64,000 nucleotides of DNA from Haliclystus octoradiatus. Lineage: Eukaryota > Cnidaria > Staurozoa > Stauromedusae > Haliclystidae. The stretch is taken from positions 30,268,561 through 30,332,560 of the forward strand of contig OU744447.1 in NCBI GenBank assembly GCA_916610825.1, read 5' to 3'. How positions within the stretch are numbered: position 1 is the first letter of the stretch; each line of letters begins with the position of its first letter. Below, one piece after another: positions 1 through 12,243 of this stretch. The notes below the pieces were generated by a model that searched no databases, was not told the origin of the DNA, and was given only the letters and a program-made list of their open reading frames with translations. A program made the translations under genes and the position numbers.

Positions 1-560
1 AACCTTATTAGCGGTCGATCAGCGGTCCATCAGTCGTCTGAGGGCTATCGATGAAAAATATTCTGGGGTTAAGGTGAACTGTTTACCATTACCATCATTT
101 GGCCTATTCCTCAACGACATGCAGCTAAGAATTGCCACAGCTCTACACCTCTACACAGCTCCACATCTGCAAATGTGGAACAACCGTTGAAGCCTTGGAA
201 AAGCATGGATAATGGTGCAAGCAAGTTATGTGAGGTCTGCAAGACACAATGCTGTAAGTAACATCGTATAGCGCGCCATGGGATCAACTGATATACCATC
301 TATGTATTCCTGAACCTCGAGGCTTTTGTCAACCTGAGTTGAAACGTCCTGATGGCCTCACACAGATTTCCAGGCCACATGGTAAATGTGCAGTGTGGAA
401 AATCACATGCCCAGAAACCATTGCTCCCAGTCACTTGTAAGATTCTTCTAAATCTATTGGAGCTGCCGCAGCTATAGCTGAAATTTGCAAAATCTATCAA
501 ATATTCTAAATTAGACCAGCTTTACAAAGTAATTTCATAGCAAGACAGGTTTGAAAAAGC
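1..560 (+). pseudogene. C-terminal remnant of a reverse-transcriptase retroelement
   Basis: Translating the plus strand in alternating frames gives stretches that match, from memory, the C-terminal part of an RT element family common in marine invertebrates. These include a block resembling LRIATALHLYTAPHL (about 120-170), a Cys-x-Cys-Gly block (about 165-185), and a KRPDGLTQI-like block followed by a PHGK.AVW.ITCP.TIAPSHL-like block (about 345-440). Several frameshifts and stops separate them, so this is a dead copy. The left part lies outside the window. The RT-proximal part of what looks like the same family occurs separately at 29981-31020. Small minus-strand ORFs here are shadows. Confidence 0.5.
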
Positions 561-2684
561 GAGATATTAAGCAAGATGGAATATTAACCGAGGGGAAATT
601 AAACGATTTACATTAGTTGAGTTTGTATAGAAAACGGAAAGTGATTTTTGACAAATGGGGATATCAAGCGAGGTGGGATATTAACCGAGTTCTACTGCTG
701 CACCAGCTTCTGTGGAGGTAATGGGGATTTAATGTACCCTGTTGGTCAGGAAAAACCAAGACATTATATCCGTGAGGAAATCAGCATGGTAATGAAAAGG
801 ACAAATACACTGTGGGTCCTGGGGATTTTTCCAGAACATTTAACATGTGCAAATCTGAATTAGCCTTAAATATGTATATTTTGTTAACAAAATTTCCCCT
901 TTATTCATTATTGATTTTGCATGATAAAAATACTTGAATTTAATTAAAATAGAAACGACATAGTTTGAGAAGAAAAAAATTCGAAAAGGAATTCAGGTAA
1001 TCAATGAGTACCTTGTCAACCATTGAAATTGATTCTTGTGCATGTTCACGGATCTTTTGCATTGCTGATCCACGATACTTCGCTTTGAAGGCTTGATACT
1101 AATATGAAAGTAGAACAGGCATAATGAAATCATTTAAAGTTACTTATTTTGAGTTGTATAATGCTAAAAAAAGTATTCGGATCTCATTATCTTTGAAGAA
1201 GAATATATAATTATAGCAATTAGTGTTGGTCCATAATGGACCTTGTGTGATAAAAATTTCAGATCAATAATAATTAAACAATTGACTAAGCTGACTATCA
1301 CTGTATAATACGGATAGTGAACTTTGATGGAGAGCATGAGACACAATACGTATTGAAACGATGTACAATTAATCAAAAAATCTTAATCATTCCTTCATAA
1401 AAATTCATTTCATTTCACATCAAATGAGTCGATTGAACTGTATAGAGAACGGCATATTAAAGGCATAAAACAGACCAAACCGCCTTGCAGGCTCGAAGTT
1501 AAAAAGTGAATGCAATTTTCCAAGCTACAAATAGTGGTGTGAGTCTGTGCATATTTGAAGACCAAGCTCAAAGGCTGCCGGCCAAATTAATGCATTTAAC
1601 GTAGCTATATATACATAGAAAAACTTTATTTTATGTACTGAAAGAAAGCTAGAACAATTATTACAAATTACAACTCAGTAAAATTTCGAAATCTAAAATT
1701 CTCCATGAAAAAGCACTCCACATCTGATTTGGAGTTTGTTTCGGATTCACAAATCTTTGTTGCAATATATATATAATATCTCATAATATTATTATATGAT
1801 AGTACATGTGCCTATATATTTTTGATCTTAACAATCTCAGCAAGTAGGCCTGTGATTTTCATGGAATTCAATCAAATTACTAAGAGTTTGTTGAAAATAG
1901 AATTTTATAAGTAAAGAAAGATGTGAAAAATAATCCTCATAGTGCTTCTTGTTATCAAATTTTCAAGAATGGGAGCATCAACATTCTTTTAAAATGAATT
2001 GAATTTCTATAATAAATGGCTATAATAATTCGATATTGATATTATGTTACATCTTGTTGTCAATATTTCTAAGCGCTATTTATAATACATTACAGATGTC
2101 GAATGAAAGAAAAGACGATTATGAATAAATTAGTTGTTTTGATAGAAAAACGAAAACAACTCAATTTGCCAGATTCGTGATATGAATACCTATTCAGAAT
2201 TTCTTGAAAGGGACGCGATGATTTATAGAGTGGAAATGTTTAGTGCAGCTTCAAAGATATATAAATTCCATAGCCGATAGTAATATTTAAATGCTCATGT
2301 TATGATTTACGATGAAAAAAATTTACTTATTTAGAAAATGAATCTACTTTACCATGCATTTGATCGCGACATGAAATCTCTCTTCGTCAGCATTATTTCG
2401 TGAATTATGAATTATTTCAAATAAAAGACATTTTATATTTTATTCTTATCGGGTTTATATTCTTCTTCGATGAAGTATGAATGCTATATAGTTGTAGGTA
2501 TGTAAATGTTGTTCGGAGAATATGCCGCTCGTATAGTTTTTATTTGGATCTCAATTGGAGAATGGTAAGTTGTATTTTAATAAATAATGTTTGCTATGAT
2601 CGATTATTATATGCAACCTTTTTCGCAAAACTTCGCAAACTTTTTATTTTTGTAACAAAAGATTTGTTACACTCATCCAATAAA
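561..2684. other. AT-rich stretch with no recognisable gene
   Basis: No exon with convincing splice sites or known motif was seen. A phrase resembling GATATTAAGC..GGAATATTAACCGAG occurs twice (about 564-593 and 659-690), so a short decayed repeat is present. The rest is AT-rich with short poly(A/T) runs and a small (AT)n run near 1768-1800. Confidence 0.4.
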
Positions 2685-2872
2685 CAATTAGTAAAGACTT
2701 TCCGTGGACTATGCTCTCATAGCACCACGAGAGGCACGTAAGGAGAATACGAGAAAGGCATCAGAAAATTACGAGCCGTCCTCGACGAACAATTTTCGCC
2801 TTTCGAGTATTCTCCTTACGTGCCTCTCGTGGTGCTATGAGAGCATAGTCCACGGAAGGTCTTTACTAATTG
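2685..2872. repeat. 188-bp foldback (MITE-like) inverted repeat
   Basis: Two arms of about 74 nt (2685-2759 and 2798-2872) are reverse complements with only a few mismatches. The outer end reads CAATTAGTAAAGAC and the inner parts contain CACGAGAGGCACGTAAGGAG. The loop is about 38 nt. RNA or single-stranded DNA from here would fold into one long hairpin. No clear target-site duplication was identified. The two small plus-strand ORFs overlapping it are products of the repeat. Confidence 0.8.
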
Positions 2873-2919
2873 ATTTAGAACAGAACTAGTCATTTTTGGG
2901 GCTATTTAGCACTTAATTG

Positions 2920-3755
2920 TTAACCTATACAACCTACACTCCTTTGGCCTGATATTGCCATACTATGGCGATTGCTAAAGCCAGCATCAGACCACAATGT
3001 TATCGTTGTTGCTCTCACGCAATGATTAGTGTACACCCTAGACAAGCATGCTTCTTTACTAAGCTCCTTCATCATCTCTGCTAATTTTTGGACTCCAACT
3101 GGCCTATTTTCGTACAAGATTGAACTCTCTGGGATCCATGCACGTTTTGGGTACTGAAAAAGTCTATCACATTGTGGATTCAATTTTGTTAAATAAAGTT
3201 GCAATGCAGTGTATCCATCACAGTCACTGCTCCCTTTGTACATCCTGCAAAGTTTCTCAAATGATTCAATTTCGTTCATGCCTCCTTGGTGATTTTAGTG
3301 CTTTCTGCGATGAGACATGGTGACATACTGGCGTCCATCGTCGTCAATAGCAAAAACAAAACTGTTTTTGGTCAATTTAGTTTGTCCTTCTCGATCACTG
3401 CGACACCAAAAGAGTAACGAATTGAACCACACATTTCTCTGCAGAGACACTGGATTGTGCAAGGATAATGTGCCAGACGTTCGTAGTTTGGTATGATCGG
3501 CTGCTTGGATTGGTTCCTTGTGTTTCACATTTTCCTTCCCTTGTAATTTCAAAGACTTTAGTTTAGCCTGCAAAACTTTATTAGAGTTGGCAAATTTTGG
3601 ATCGCTGGTGAGTTTTAAAAATCTCTTTATTGGTGTCTCATCGTACTTTTAGCCTCAACAGATTTTAATAATTCATCAACATCTTCTTCTGTTGTCTCAG
3701 AAAATCTTTTATTCAGATTCAAACCAAAATCAAATGTTTGTTGATTAGCCATTTT
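2920..3755 (-). pseudogene. Crypton-type tyrosine recombinase (DUF3504-like), broken
   Basis: Reading leftward from an ATG at about 3753, the frame starts MANQQTFDFG, shifts near 3640, and runs through a core with SLQRNVWFNSLLF and KNSFVFAIDDDGRQYV. It meets an in-frame stop near 3293 and continues to a catalytic-domain tail with LNPQCDRLFQYPKRAW, YENRPVG and YTNHCVRATTITLWSDAGFS. The H-x-x-R motif (NHCVR) of tyrosine recombinases is kept. The later SGHRS box reads SGQRS, so the second catalytic His is replaced. One frameshift, one nonsense codon and this change mark an inactive copy. The N-terminal part also looks shorter than in intact elements. Cryptons mobilise DNA by site-specific recombination; whether this belongs to an element or to a domesticated relative cannot be told here. 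Confidence 0.7.
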
Positions 3756-4167
3756 GGAAAAATTTGAAGATTGTGTTTTTCCCCCACCGTATTGTTATGG
3801 TGATTTGGCGTCATTGCTCTTAGCCAATCAAATTGCAAGCATCACAATCGTTCTGTTCTAAACTGTATTAACTATTGAAAAATGTTCTTGAATTATGTTT
3901 CTGTGTTTTCAAAGTTGAAAGCCATTTTTGATAGCTGGAAATATTATAATTATTATTTACCACAAATCATACGTCCAGTTCCATTTAATTTTGTTGAATT
4001 AGATATACCTGAAATTAACTTTATTAAATGTTGATTAACGACAAGAGCAAGACACCGCTTTTTTTATTCTCGAAACTGTAGTAACATACTGTGTCTTTTT
4101 CTTATAGCAAATCAACAAAATGATATTTTAATTTTAATCGATGTTTACAATTTCTTTGTTAATTATG
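3756..4167. other. Intergenic, nothing recognised
   Basis: AT-rich sequence between the Crypton remnant and the tandem duplication. No ORF, splice pair or repeat was recognised. Confidence 0.4.
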
Positions 4168-5034
4168 GAAGCACGATCTGAAAATGATAGCGTGCCCGCT
4201 CATAATCAAATGATTCATATTTGTATACTAAATAATTAATTACAGGAGTGATTTTGTGCAATGCCTTGATTAATTCTGAACTCTGTAATTTGAGACTGTA
4301 TACTGATAATCTCTTCGAACTTTGAACATTTTTTTCGAATTAATCGAACGCCAACGTCATTTTGAAATTTCTTGCAAGTTCATCTGTTTTATGCCTTGCG
4401 ATAGATTGTTGATTTCAAAGCAGATTGTTTGATCATTGTTCTCACAAATTATATATTAAAATAGCCTTTTTAAAAGTGAAATGTTTATATTTTGAATTTA
4501 AGAAAAGTAATAAATGTAAAACTGAGTCTGTCTTTAGTTTCACTTGTTAAAACCATTTACACGCATCTTTTAAATTCAAAGCGAAATATTTTTGGTCATA
4601 GAAGCAAAATCTGAAAATAATAGCGTGCCCGCTCATAATCAAATGATTTATATTTTATATTGAATAATTAATTATAAAAATAATTTTGTGCAATGCCTTG
4701 ATTAATTCTGAACCCTGTAATTTTAGACTGTATACTGACAATCTCTTCGAACTTTGAATATTTTTCGAATTAGTCGAACGCCAACGTCATATAGAAATTT
4801 CTTGCAAGTTCATTTCTTTTTATGCCCCGTGATATAGATTGTTGATTTCAAGACAGATTGTTTTATCAGTGTTCTCACAAATTTTATATTAAAATAGCCT
4901 TGATTTTAAAAGTGAAATGTTTACATTTTGAATTTAAGAAAAGTAATAACTGTAAAACTGATTCAGTTTTTAGTTTCACTTGGTAAAATTATTTACACGC
5001 AGCTTTTAAATTCAAAGCGAAATATTTTTGGTCT
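4168..5034. repeat. Tandem duplication, two copies of a 433-bp unit
   Basis: The unit from 4168 (GAAGCACGATCTG...) recurs at 4601 (GAAGCAAAATCTG...) and stays alignable to about 5034. Shared phrases include GATAGCGTGCCCGCTCATAA-like, TTGTGCAATGCCTTGATTAA and CGAACGCCAACGTCAT. The copies differ by scattered substitutions and small indels, so the duplication is not recent. No coding potential is visible in the unit. Confidence 0.85.
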
Positions 5035-5496
5035 GGAGATTTCAATTTGAATTCGATTTGGCTGCCCGCTAGATTATCGACCGATGAAATTTTTCAAATC
5101 TCTAAAGTTTTCAAAACAATGATATCAAATAAAATATCAGATGAAGTATATTATTTTAAAACAGCGTCACAGACCCATACTTTTCATACAACAAATTTGT
5201 TACTGTACATGGTTATCTCGACACAAATGTTTGCATAATTTCCCGACAACGGATTATATGTATTATTTCACCAGTGTACGTACATAAGTCGCGGACAGAC
5301 ACAGAAATATAGAAATATGAAAGTATCGAAATTTAGAAATATAGTGATATATAAACAGACAGTATTATTAATATAAGTAGATATGCAGGTTTTTTAATGT
5401 AATACAATCAGCACCCTGGGAGTTCTCTTATTTATTGTTCTCCAACGGGATAATCATTTTACTCAAAACCATGTGCAGATTCTGCCCCCCTCGTTT
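5035..5496. other. 3' flank of the lectin gene
   Basis: No gene was seen. On the minus strand an AATAAA hexamer (TTTATT at 5431-5436 on plus) lies about 61-66 nt past the stop codon of the lectin gene and is the likely polyadenylation signal. Confidence 0.5.
5431..5436 (-). promoter_or_regulatory. Polyadenylation signal of the lectin gene
   Basis: AATAAA on the minus strand, 61-66 nt downstream of the TGA at 5497-5499. Confidence 0.55.
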
Positions 5497-8400
5497 TCAA
5501 ATGGGAAATATAAGATAATTCTGTAGAGAAATCTGCGAGGGAGCATATTTCATTGATTTTTCATCACTGTTGGTAAAAAGAGAAATATCAATTTGACCTG
5601 ATCTATTATTTTGTAGCCCCATGGAAACGACATTGCTTAGATTTTGCTTAGTAAGAAAAAGAAGCAACATTTTGTGTCGATATAATAATATTGATGGTTG
5701 AGCAACAATCTTCATTCGTTTCTTCTATAGATACCAGTTAAAAAGTTAATAACAGTAAAATCTTCCTTTACTTTCTCAAAACCTACATCGTATAAAAAAC
5801 AATCTATAGGTACCAATGATAAGCAATAAGCATGAACACAGCTCACAGATCACTGTGAAAACAATGATAGGTATCTGATTTGGCCTTAAATATTGAAAAC
5901 GATTAGTTCAGAGCATTTGGCGATAACTTACTATTTTGAAGGAATAAACCATGAAAATTTCGATATATTTCTTTTGCCAAGTTATACGAAAATCTTCATG
6001 TTTCATGACGTAATAATTAGGATCTGTCGTTTGGTCACCAATAGATTCTAAAAATAAATAAGTAGTATTCTTATTATTTTTATCTGTATCGCTTAAAAAT
6101 GTCTATGAAATTTGATGCATGTTTCCAATACACAATTTATGCTGATAATAAACAAATGTAAACAGACATAAACATATAGACAGATGTATTTGAGATACAT
6201 ACAGCAAATATAACAATCTGGATATATTATCGCAAGCTGCAATATTCATTTCCACGATGAATAGAAGTAATGAAAAAAAACTAGGAACAAAAGGAGGATC
6301 ACAAATTTAGCCCTGCACAAAAGAAGCCAACATTTTGCCAGCATTTTCACAACATTGAACGAATGATCAAAAACTTTCCAACATTATATTGTTGTCTTCG
6401 ATGTTGTGAAAATGCTGGCTTCATTTGGCCACATCAGCCAGCATTTTCAATCAATATTAAATATCAAATTTAAAGAAAAGAAGAAACATCTCCACCATTG
6501 GTCAATTATATAGAATAAGAGCAAGAATATATCTAAACTGAACGAAGAAGGTGATTCCCTAATCCAGAAATCTTTTTCAAGTATCGATGCTGTGAAAATG
6601 CTGGCAAAATTCTGACCTCATTATGTCACCCTCCCCCCCCCTGCCAGCATTTTCCACCACTTGGTTTGACCAGCACCAGAGATTTGATGTTGTGAAAATG
6701 CTAATTGGGGTGGCCAAATGAAGCCACCATTTTCACATGAAAAATGATCACTTCTGAAAAACATTGTTTAAAACAAATTTTCATCACTCCAAAACAAAAT
6801 AGGGTCCTAAATTTTTACTACAAATGATGTTCATAGCTCAATCTTCTCAAACCGGACAATTATTGAGCCCACTTATCAATGGTAATTACATCTGAAAGAA
6901 ATGCAAAAGCCAATATTTATGTAAATGTAAATTACCAGCTTTTGTGCATATGCCCATGAATTTTCTATCAAAAACTCGAATGTTTTGTTGATCATTACGA
7001 ATAAAATCTGTGCACGGTCTCATTGAAACAATATTGCCTTCACTGACAGTCAGACATTTTCCATTAGCTCCAACTGATTGCATCCCAGGCCACGTAGTAT
7101 CTTTTTCATCTGCATCTCTCTTGATTTGAGGAAAGAAGCATGTCCATTGTAACAAACCAGACTGACTGTTGCAATCTTTCAGTGTCAAGTCTATGCTATT
7201 TTTTGATTTCATTGCTAGACATTTTTTGTAATGTTTGTTGAGAAGCTTTCCCTTGCGTTCATCTGTCTTCACCATTGTCCATACTTGCATCTTATCATAT
7301 ATACTTTCACATGGTCTTGCTTCAATTGATGTATCGTTTGCTTCGATACAATTTTGACTTTTCAAATGCTGTATTCTGAAATCAACTAATGAATTCAAAA
7401 CCATTACAGGGTTTTATACACAAGAGTGATCAAAGACAGAACCCATGATTGTCACAAACGACGTCATCACGACATCGCGCTGACAACTTATCAACTACGT
7501 CGTGTGTTTACTTGTAAGCAGCATAGATATAACTCCAGAGTATCGTCACTACGTGAATTGAACTACAATTGCAGTTATAAACTTGGTTGGCTTACAATCA
7601 GAGACAGAATAACATCACACCAACAAATGATTACACTTGAAATGCTCCTCATATATGGAAAATACATGGCTCCTCCTCTGCTTTCCAATTTTTTCCAACG
7701 TTCAAATCCCACCTACACTCGATCGCGTTCCCATCACGACATATATATAATATCAATCCATCGCCAGTCATATCAATACACCTGTGCTCACAAGTGGAAT
7801 GATCTACCATCTGCAAAAAGGAAGTCTCAACAAGGACATACTTTAAAAGTCTCCTCAAGAATCATATCAAAATAATATAACCTAGTGCTCTATTTTAAAT
7901 TTATTTTGTACATACTTGTTTTCTTTTCTTAAAATTTCTATTTCTTTCTTATATATACATATATGTATGTTGTAATGTAGCATAATCAGTCCTTTGGAAA
8001 AGTTTATGTAAGCTTAAAGGTCCTGAAGAAATTATGATGATGATGATGTCTCTCTCTGGGGTCATACCAAGTAAGAAATCTCTAGCAGAACTACGACGTT
8101 TGAAATGTCACATAGTAACAATTTGTAAGAAATATTTAACTGAACTTACGAATATCTTCTTTCTTGGCATTATGATAGATTGATTTTCCAGGTGGCACTT
8201 CCCATTTCTGTTGGGTCACTGCAAGAAGGGAATCATATTCTTGTTGCTAATCAGTGACGTCAACGTTGGAGCAAGGCCAAATTCAAGTGGTCACAATACT
8301 ATTTTACAAACAATTTAGCATTTATAGAAATAGTATACCGTAATCTTGTTATAGCCGTAATTATAGCGTTGTGCAAGATGCAGTTGCATATATTTTTTGA

Positions 8401-10382
8401 GCAACTTTTATAGACATTTTGTTCGGCTAATTTATTTAAGAGTTAACATGTAAAATTGCGTACAACTGTGTTTGTTTATCTCGTCACGCGTAACTATATC
8501 CTTTTTATTTCAGTAGTATTTTACCAGCAATTAATCCATAGACAATCATCTCAATTCTGTAAACAATCAAATCATGACGAAGATTTTTTATGTTGAGAAA
8601 GAGAATAGTAAGTATAAATATGGGATAAATATATGTTAAACAGTAAATTCAAGCCAGTAATTAAATAATCATCGAGGGAGCATCCGTAGAAGGAAGAAAG
8701 AAGAAACCGGAGTCAGTGGGAAGCAGACCGATGTAAGCATTAAAGCAACGTGCGATATTTAGATTTATGACTAACTTATTTTATAGTATTATAATGATTT
8801 GTATCTATTAATATTTACAGTGAATTACATATTGTACGACATATACTATCAAGTGCCAGTATTTGTCTGCAAAATCTCAGTCATACTCATACGACTCCTG
8901 CTATCGTCAATTCTGATCTAACATTCAGTGAGATCAAGTCGGTTAAGAACAACAAATAAAATCGATTCCCAACATAAATTATTCAAAAGATCAGGCAACC
9001 CTCTAGTAAACCCTCGTATTTCCATGTATCTCTTGATGAATATTCTTTATTTCAAGCAAAAATGGTCACGTCAAAAAGATGTAGACACATTTGACTTGGT
9101 TGATAGATACTTTTTATTTTGTACGAAAGAAAATACAATTTTTATATTTTTGACTTCACTTTATATTTCTGAAGTGACTTTTCCGTTTGTAAGCATCTTC
9201 ACGTCCCCACTGCCATTTCGAGTTTGAAAAAGTGAATGATCGAAAATAGTACATTTAATTGTTTGTATAAATAGGATAGTCATATGACATCAAGAAGCAA
9301 ATGAATAATGTAAATTTGAATTTCCAGCATTTCGAAGTGGATCTCGTAAAAGGTACCTCTGAAATGGTGCTATCCTGCTCTTATCTTCTTAATTTATCCA
9401 ACGAACCCAAGAAGAAAAATGTTTTGTCAAGGCTAATTACACGAGAACCTCTGCAGCCAACGAAAATAATGTTTTCCTTTCGTATGCTACAAATCACGAT
9501 ACGTAAGAGTAGTGATATAGTACGCAAGTGATCGTCAGAAATGCTTGTTTTTCGCTTTGACCTGTGCAGATTTTCGAACAGCATAATATTTTTATGTGCA
9601 CAAAGCAAAGTCAACTATAAAACATAGGAGATAGTTCCTAGCTTTTCTTAAATTGAACAAATGTGATTCGTTAATCTCCATTGCGTTCGATTTTTCAAAA
9701 TGGAACATCGTTTGTTCATGACAATGGATCATCGAGAGCATGGATTTTTTTACAACTTTTATTACCAAAATGTTAAATTTTAAAAATAAATTGTCAATCT
9801 ATTACTTGACTAAATTTAAATTGGAAATGGTTGAAGATATAGGCCAAAGCGTTTTTCAATAAATGTATTTATTTTCCTTCATCTTTATACAGCTCATATT
9901 AAAACATTTTGATATGAATAGTCACAAGTCAAAATAATCACAATAATCACAATAAAAACAGTATACATTCATAGTTCGGTAATAAAATTTTGAGTTGGAA
10001 ATTGTTTAAAAATATGGCTATACCCGGTCCTATAGAAATATCCATCTCCAGTTGCAAAATCGCTGCTTAAAATATTTCCTTGCCTATATAATGCTGATGA
10101 AGAACCGTCTCCCTTTATCTTCGTTTGTTTTGTTTGTCAAATATTATTGATTATATATATACATTCCACATTTTTCAGACAGAAAGTAATTGTTGGACTG
10201 AATTACGAAAAACGTAGTTTACTTTTGTCTGTAATTTCTACTGGTCAAACAAAAATATATGATTGGTAGTAAAATAATCAGTGCTTACCATCTAATGTAA
10301 AATTATCTCCAATTGAATCTGAACTTTTGATGAAAAACAAAAACAGAGTACTCAACCTATAGATTAGTACTCGAGCTGTCAT
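5497..10382 (-). CDS. Secreted ricin-type beta-trefoil lectin-domain protein, 5 exons, 292 aa
   Basis: Exons in transcript order: 10289-10382, 8150-8218, 6936-7385, 5932-6047, 5497-5646. All introns are GT-AG, all junction phases agree, and the total is 879 nt including the stop. The product starts MTARVLIYRLSTLFLFFIKS, a likely signal peptide, with an N-glycosylation sequon NFT at residues 27-29. Residues ~55-204 (exon 3) form a Cys-rich beta-trefoil-like domain: QNCIEAND, MQVWTMV, KKCLAMKSKNSIDLTLKDC, LLQWTCF, GANGKCLTVSEG. QVW and LQW resemble the QxW signature of the carbohydrate-binding ricin B fold; there is no toxin A-chain domain. Residues 205-292 (exons 4-5, e.g. NYYVMKHEDFRITWQKKYIE) are not recognised. 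Expected role: extracellular glycan binding, inferred from the fold. An upstream in-frame exon or different last exon cannot be excluded. Confidence 0.65.
6324..6740. repeat. Cluster of alternating copies of a GCCAGCATTTTCACAACAT motif
   Basis: The 19-nt motif or its reverse complement occurs about seven times: 6337 (plus), 6401-6419 (minus), ~6437 (plus, shortened), ~6586-6605 (minus), ~6643 (plus), ~6685-6702 (minus), ~6722 (plus, variant CCACCATTTTCACAT). Orientation alternates, so several nested hairpins can form. It looks like stacked ends of a small MITE family. It sits in intron 3 of the lectin gene. A C-run lies near 6631-6641. Confidence 0.7.
7426..8050 (+). mobile_element. LINE 3' end (C-terminal RT region) with ATG-repeat tail
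   Basis: A plus-strand ORF to 7875 resembles the C-terminal tail of CR1/L2-type LINE reverse transcriptases. It carries a YKLGWLTIRDRI-like block, an APPLLSNFF block, SRSHHDIY and a KWNDLPSAKR block (compare the common LWNSLP motif). It is followed by a non-coding tail ending in (ATG)n at 8034-8049, typical of LINE 3' ends with short tandem repeats. It is 5'-truncated and lies antisense in intron 2 of the lectin gene. Confidence 0.65.
8219..10288. other. Intron 1 of the lectin gene
   Basis: About 2.1 kb between the signal-peptide exon and exon 2. AT-rich; short ORFs at 8928-9614 show no recognisable motif or splice sites. No repeat was identified. Confidence 0.4.
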
Positions 10383-10651
10383 CTTTTTCCTTGGTTAGTG
10401 TATTTTTAATTTTTGTCAATTAATCATTTGAGAGATATTGCCATACATAGCATATCAAACTGAGCCGATTATATCGACTTGAGCGTTGTTTTAAGCCGGC
10501 TGTTCGATTACTGATCCGTGAAAGGAGCCACAAGATCATGGCTGGACCACCAGAAACTACAATTAATTAGGTGTTAGGTAGAGCAGGCTTTTAAGTCAAT
10601 ATTGCAAACAGGATGCCACCTTCACGGTTTTAAACATTTTACTATACAGGT

Positions 10652-11039
10652 CCCGGGGGGGTAACTCCCATACTGCTGCTATATGGGGACGTCCATATTC
10701 CAGCTTAGAAATTAGTTTTTGGGATATCGTACGTTTTGGGTCCCATTTCGATATTTCTAGAGAATTTTGGAAAACACTGAATTTGAAGGCTGAAAACTGA
10801 AAACAGGATTTAAATTTTTACCCATAAAAATGGAACATCCCCGCATAGAGCCTATATAGAAGTACCCTCCTTGCACTTTTTGGGTAGCATTTTCACGCTT
10901 TTTTATAACAATTTGGGTAGCATTTTCACGCTTTTTTATAACAATTTGGGTAGCTTTTGAAGGATTTTTGGGACTTTTCGGGTACTTCATATTTTTCCAA
11001 AGTGGCACCCCCCTCCCCGTCAATGCAGTTACCCCCGGG
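10652..11039. mobile_element. Non-autonomous DNA transposon, CCCGGGGGG-ended, 8-bp TSD
   Basis: It begins CCCGGGGGGGTAACTCCC and ends GTTACCCCCGGG, an inverted terminal repeat. The 8 bp ATACAGGT occur directly on both sides (10644-10651 and 11040-11047), a perfect target-site duplication of hAT size. Inside is a 35-nt unit (TTGGGTAGCATTTTCACGC...) repeated in tandem near 10880-10950. The same family recurs at 20711-20998, and older copies at 32128-32463 and ~33255-33530. Confidence 0.85.
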
Positions 11040-11047
11040 ATACAGGT

Positions 11048-12240
11048 GTTCGTTGTATATTTTGTGTTAATATAATATGATCGGACAAGATTTTTCCATT
11101 ACCCAGTATATTTTCTAGTAATTATAGTCTTTATCACCGTTCCCTTAAAATCATTTGTTATCCTCAGTTAAGTTAAAGATAATGATTCCTAGCTTCATGT
11201 TTGCAGAGCAATCTCCAATATTTACATAATCTTTAGCTTGATCTCTAGCTCAAGCTGATTTAATTGAGTGGTTTTGAAAATGGTGAAGATCTTCATCAAT
11301 ATTGAATATTATTGATGTGTCTATTATTTGGCATCGGCTTATTTCGTTTATTGAAACTAGAGAACTAACAAAATGCTGATATAACATTTGTATCGATATT
11401 TTTCTAGCTAATGATTGGTAATAAGAATTTAGCTAACCTATCAAATAAACATATATACTGTATACATATATATATATACTTGTCATCAATGGGTCACAAT
11501 TAGTAATTTTTGTTGATCAGTTCCATGTTTATTCGAATGACATGCTCCATTTCAGATCAGGAAGCCACTAAACCAATTGACTAACCAGACACAGTTTAAG
11601 CAATTTACGTGAATGTAGAATCAAAAACAGCATTTCCAGCTATAGGAGAGGTAAATACCACAATGGTTCGCAATGTAGTGAATATTCGAGACATCGGATA
11701 AAGGAGTTAAAATAGTATTATCACGAAATACTATCTCGATCATAATAGAGTGAATGGCAACCGCACATTCTGTCTATTTTTAGTCGAAACCGACTAGGGT
11801 ACTATTCGATGATCTGCATTCTGATTGGTTGCTCCATCGTTCACTATTTTCTCATAGTGAACGCTGGCAACTTCCCTCGCAAGTTCCAAAAAGTAAACAA
11901 ACGATTCGCAAATGTTTTTGAATCAAAATTTTATACGAATTACGAGAGTAAATTATAATTTCTGTCCCCGAGAAAACAAAACAAGTAACAAAATATGAGA
12001 TGAAGTTGTTCAATGGTAGGCTATGCATATACAATTTTAATGTTATTTAACAATCTTCTCGCAATTTTTTCGTCGATACTTTATTGCAGATATAAATTAG
12101 TTCACTCGTCAGCAAAAGTTTATAAACAACAAACTTTTATATTACAAACTGCAAACATTTATGTATTTTTAGATACTCAATATAGTTACCTTCTCAAGTT
12201 TGCTATTTTGTGGGGCTGTATTTTGTAGCCAGTATTAATA
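11048..12240. other. Intergenic, AT-rich
   Basis: Only short ORFs and an (AT)n run near 11451-11478 are present. Nothing recognisable as a gene. Confidence 0.4.
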
Positions 12241-12243
12241 TCG

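Noticed and set aside
7649-7858. Minus-strand ORF of 69 aa with Cys residues near the lectin exons
   Set aside because: It lies antisense to a LINE tail and its phase does not fit the lectin exons.
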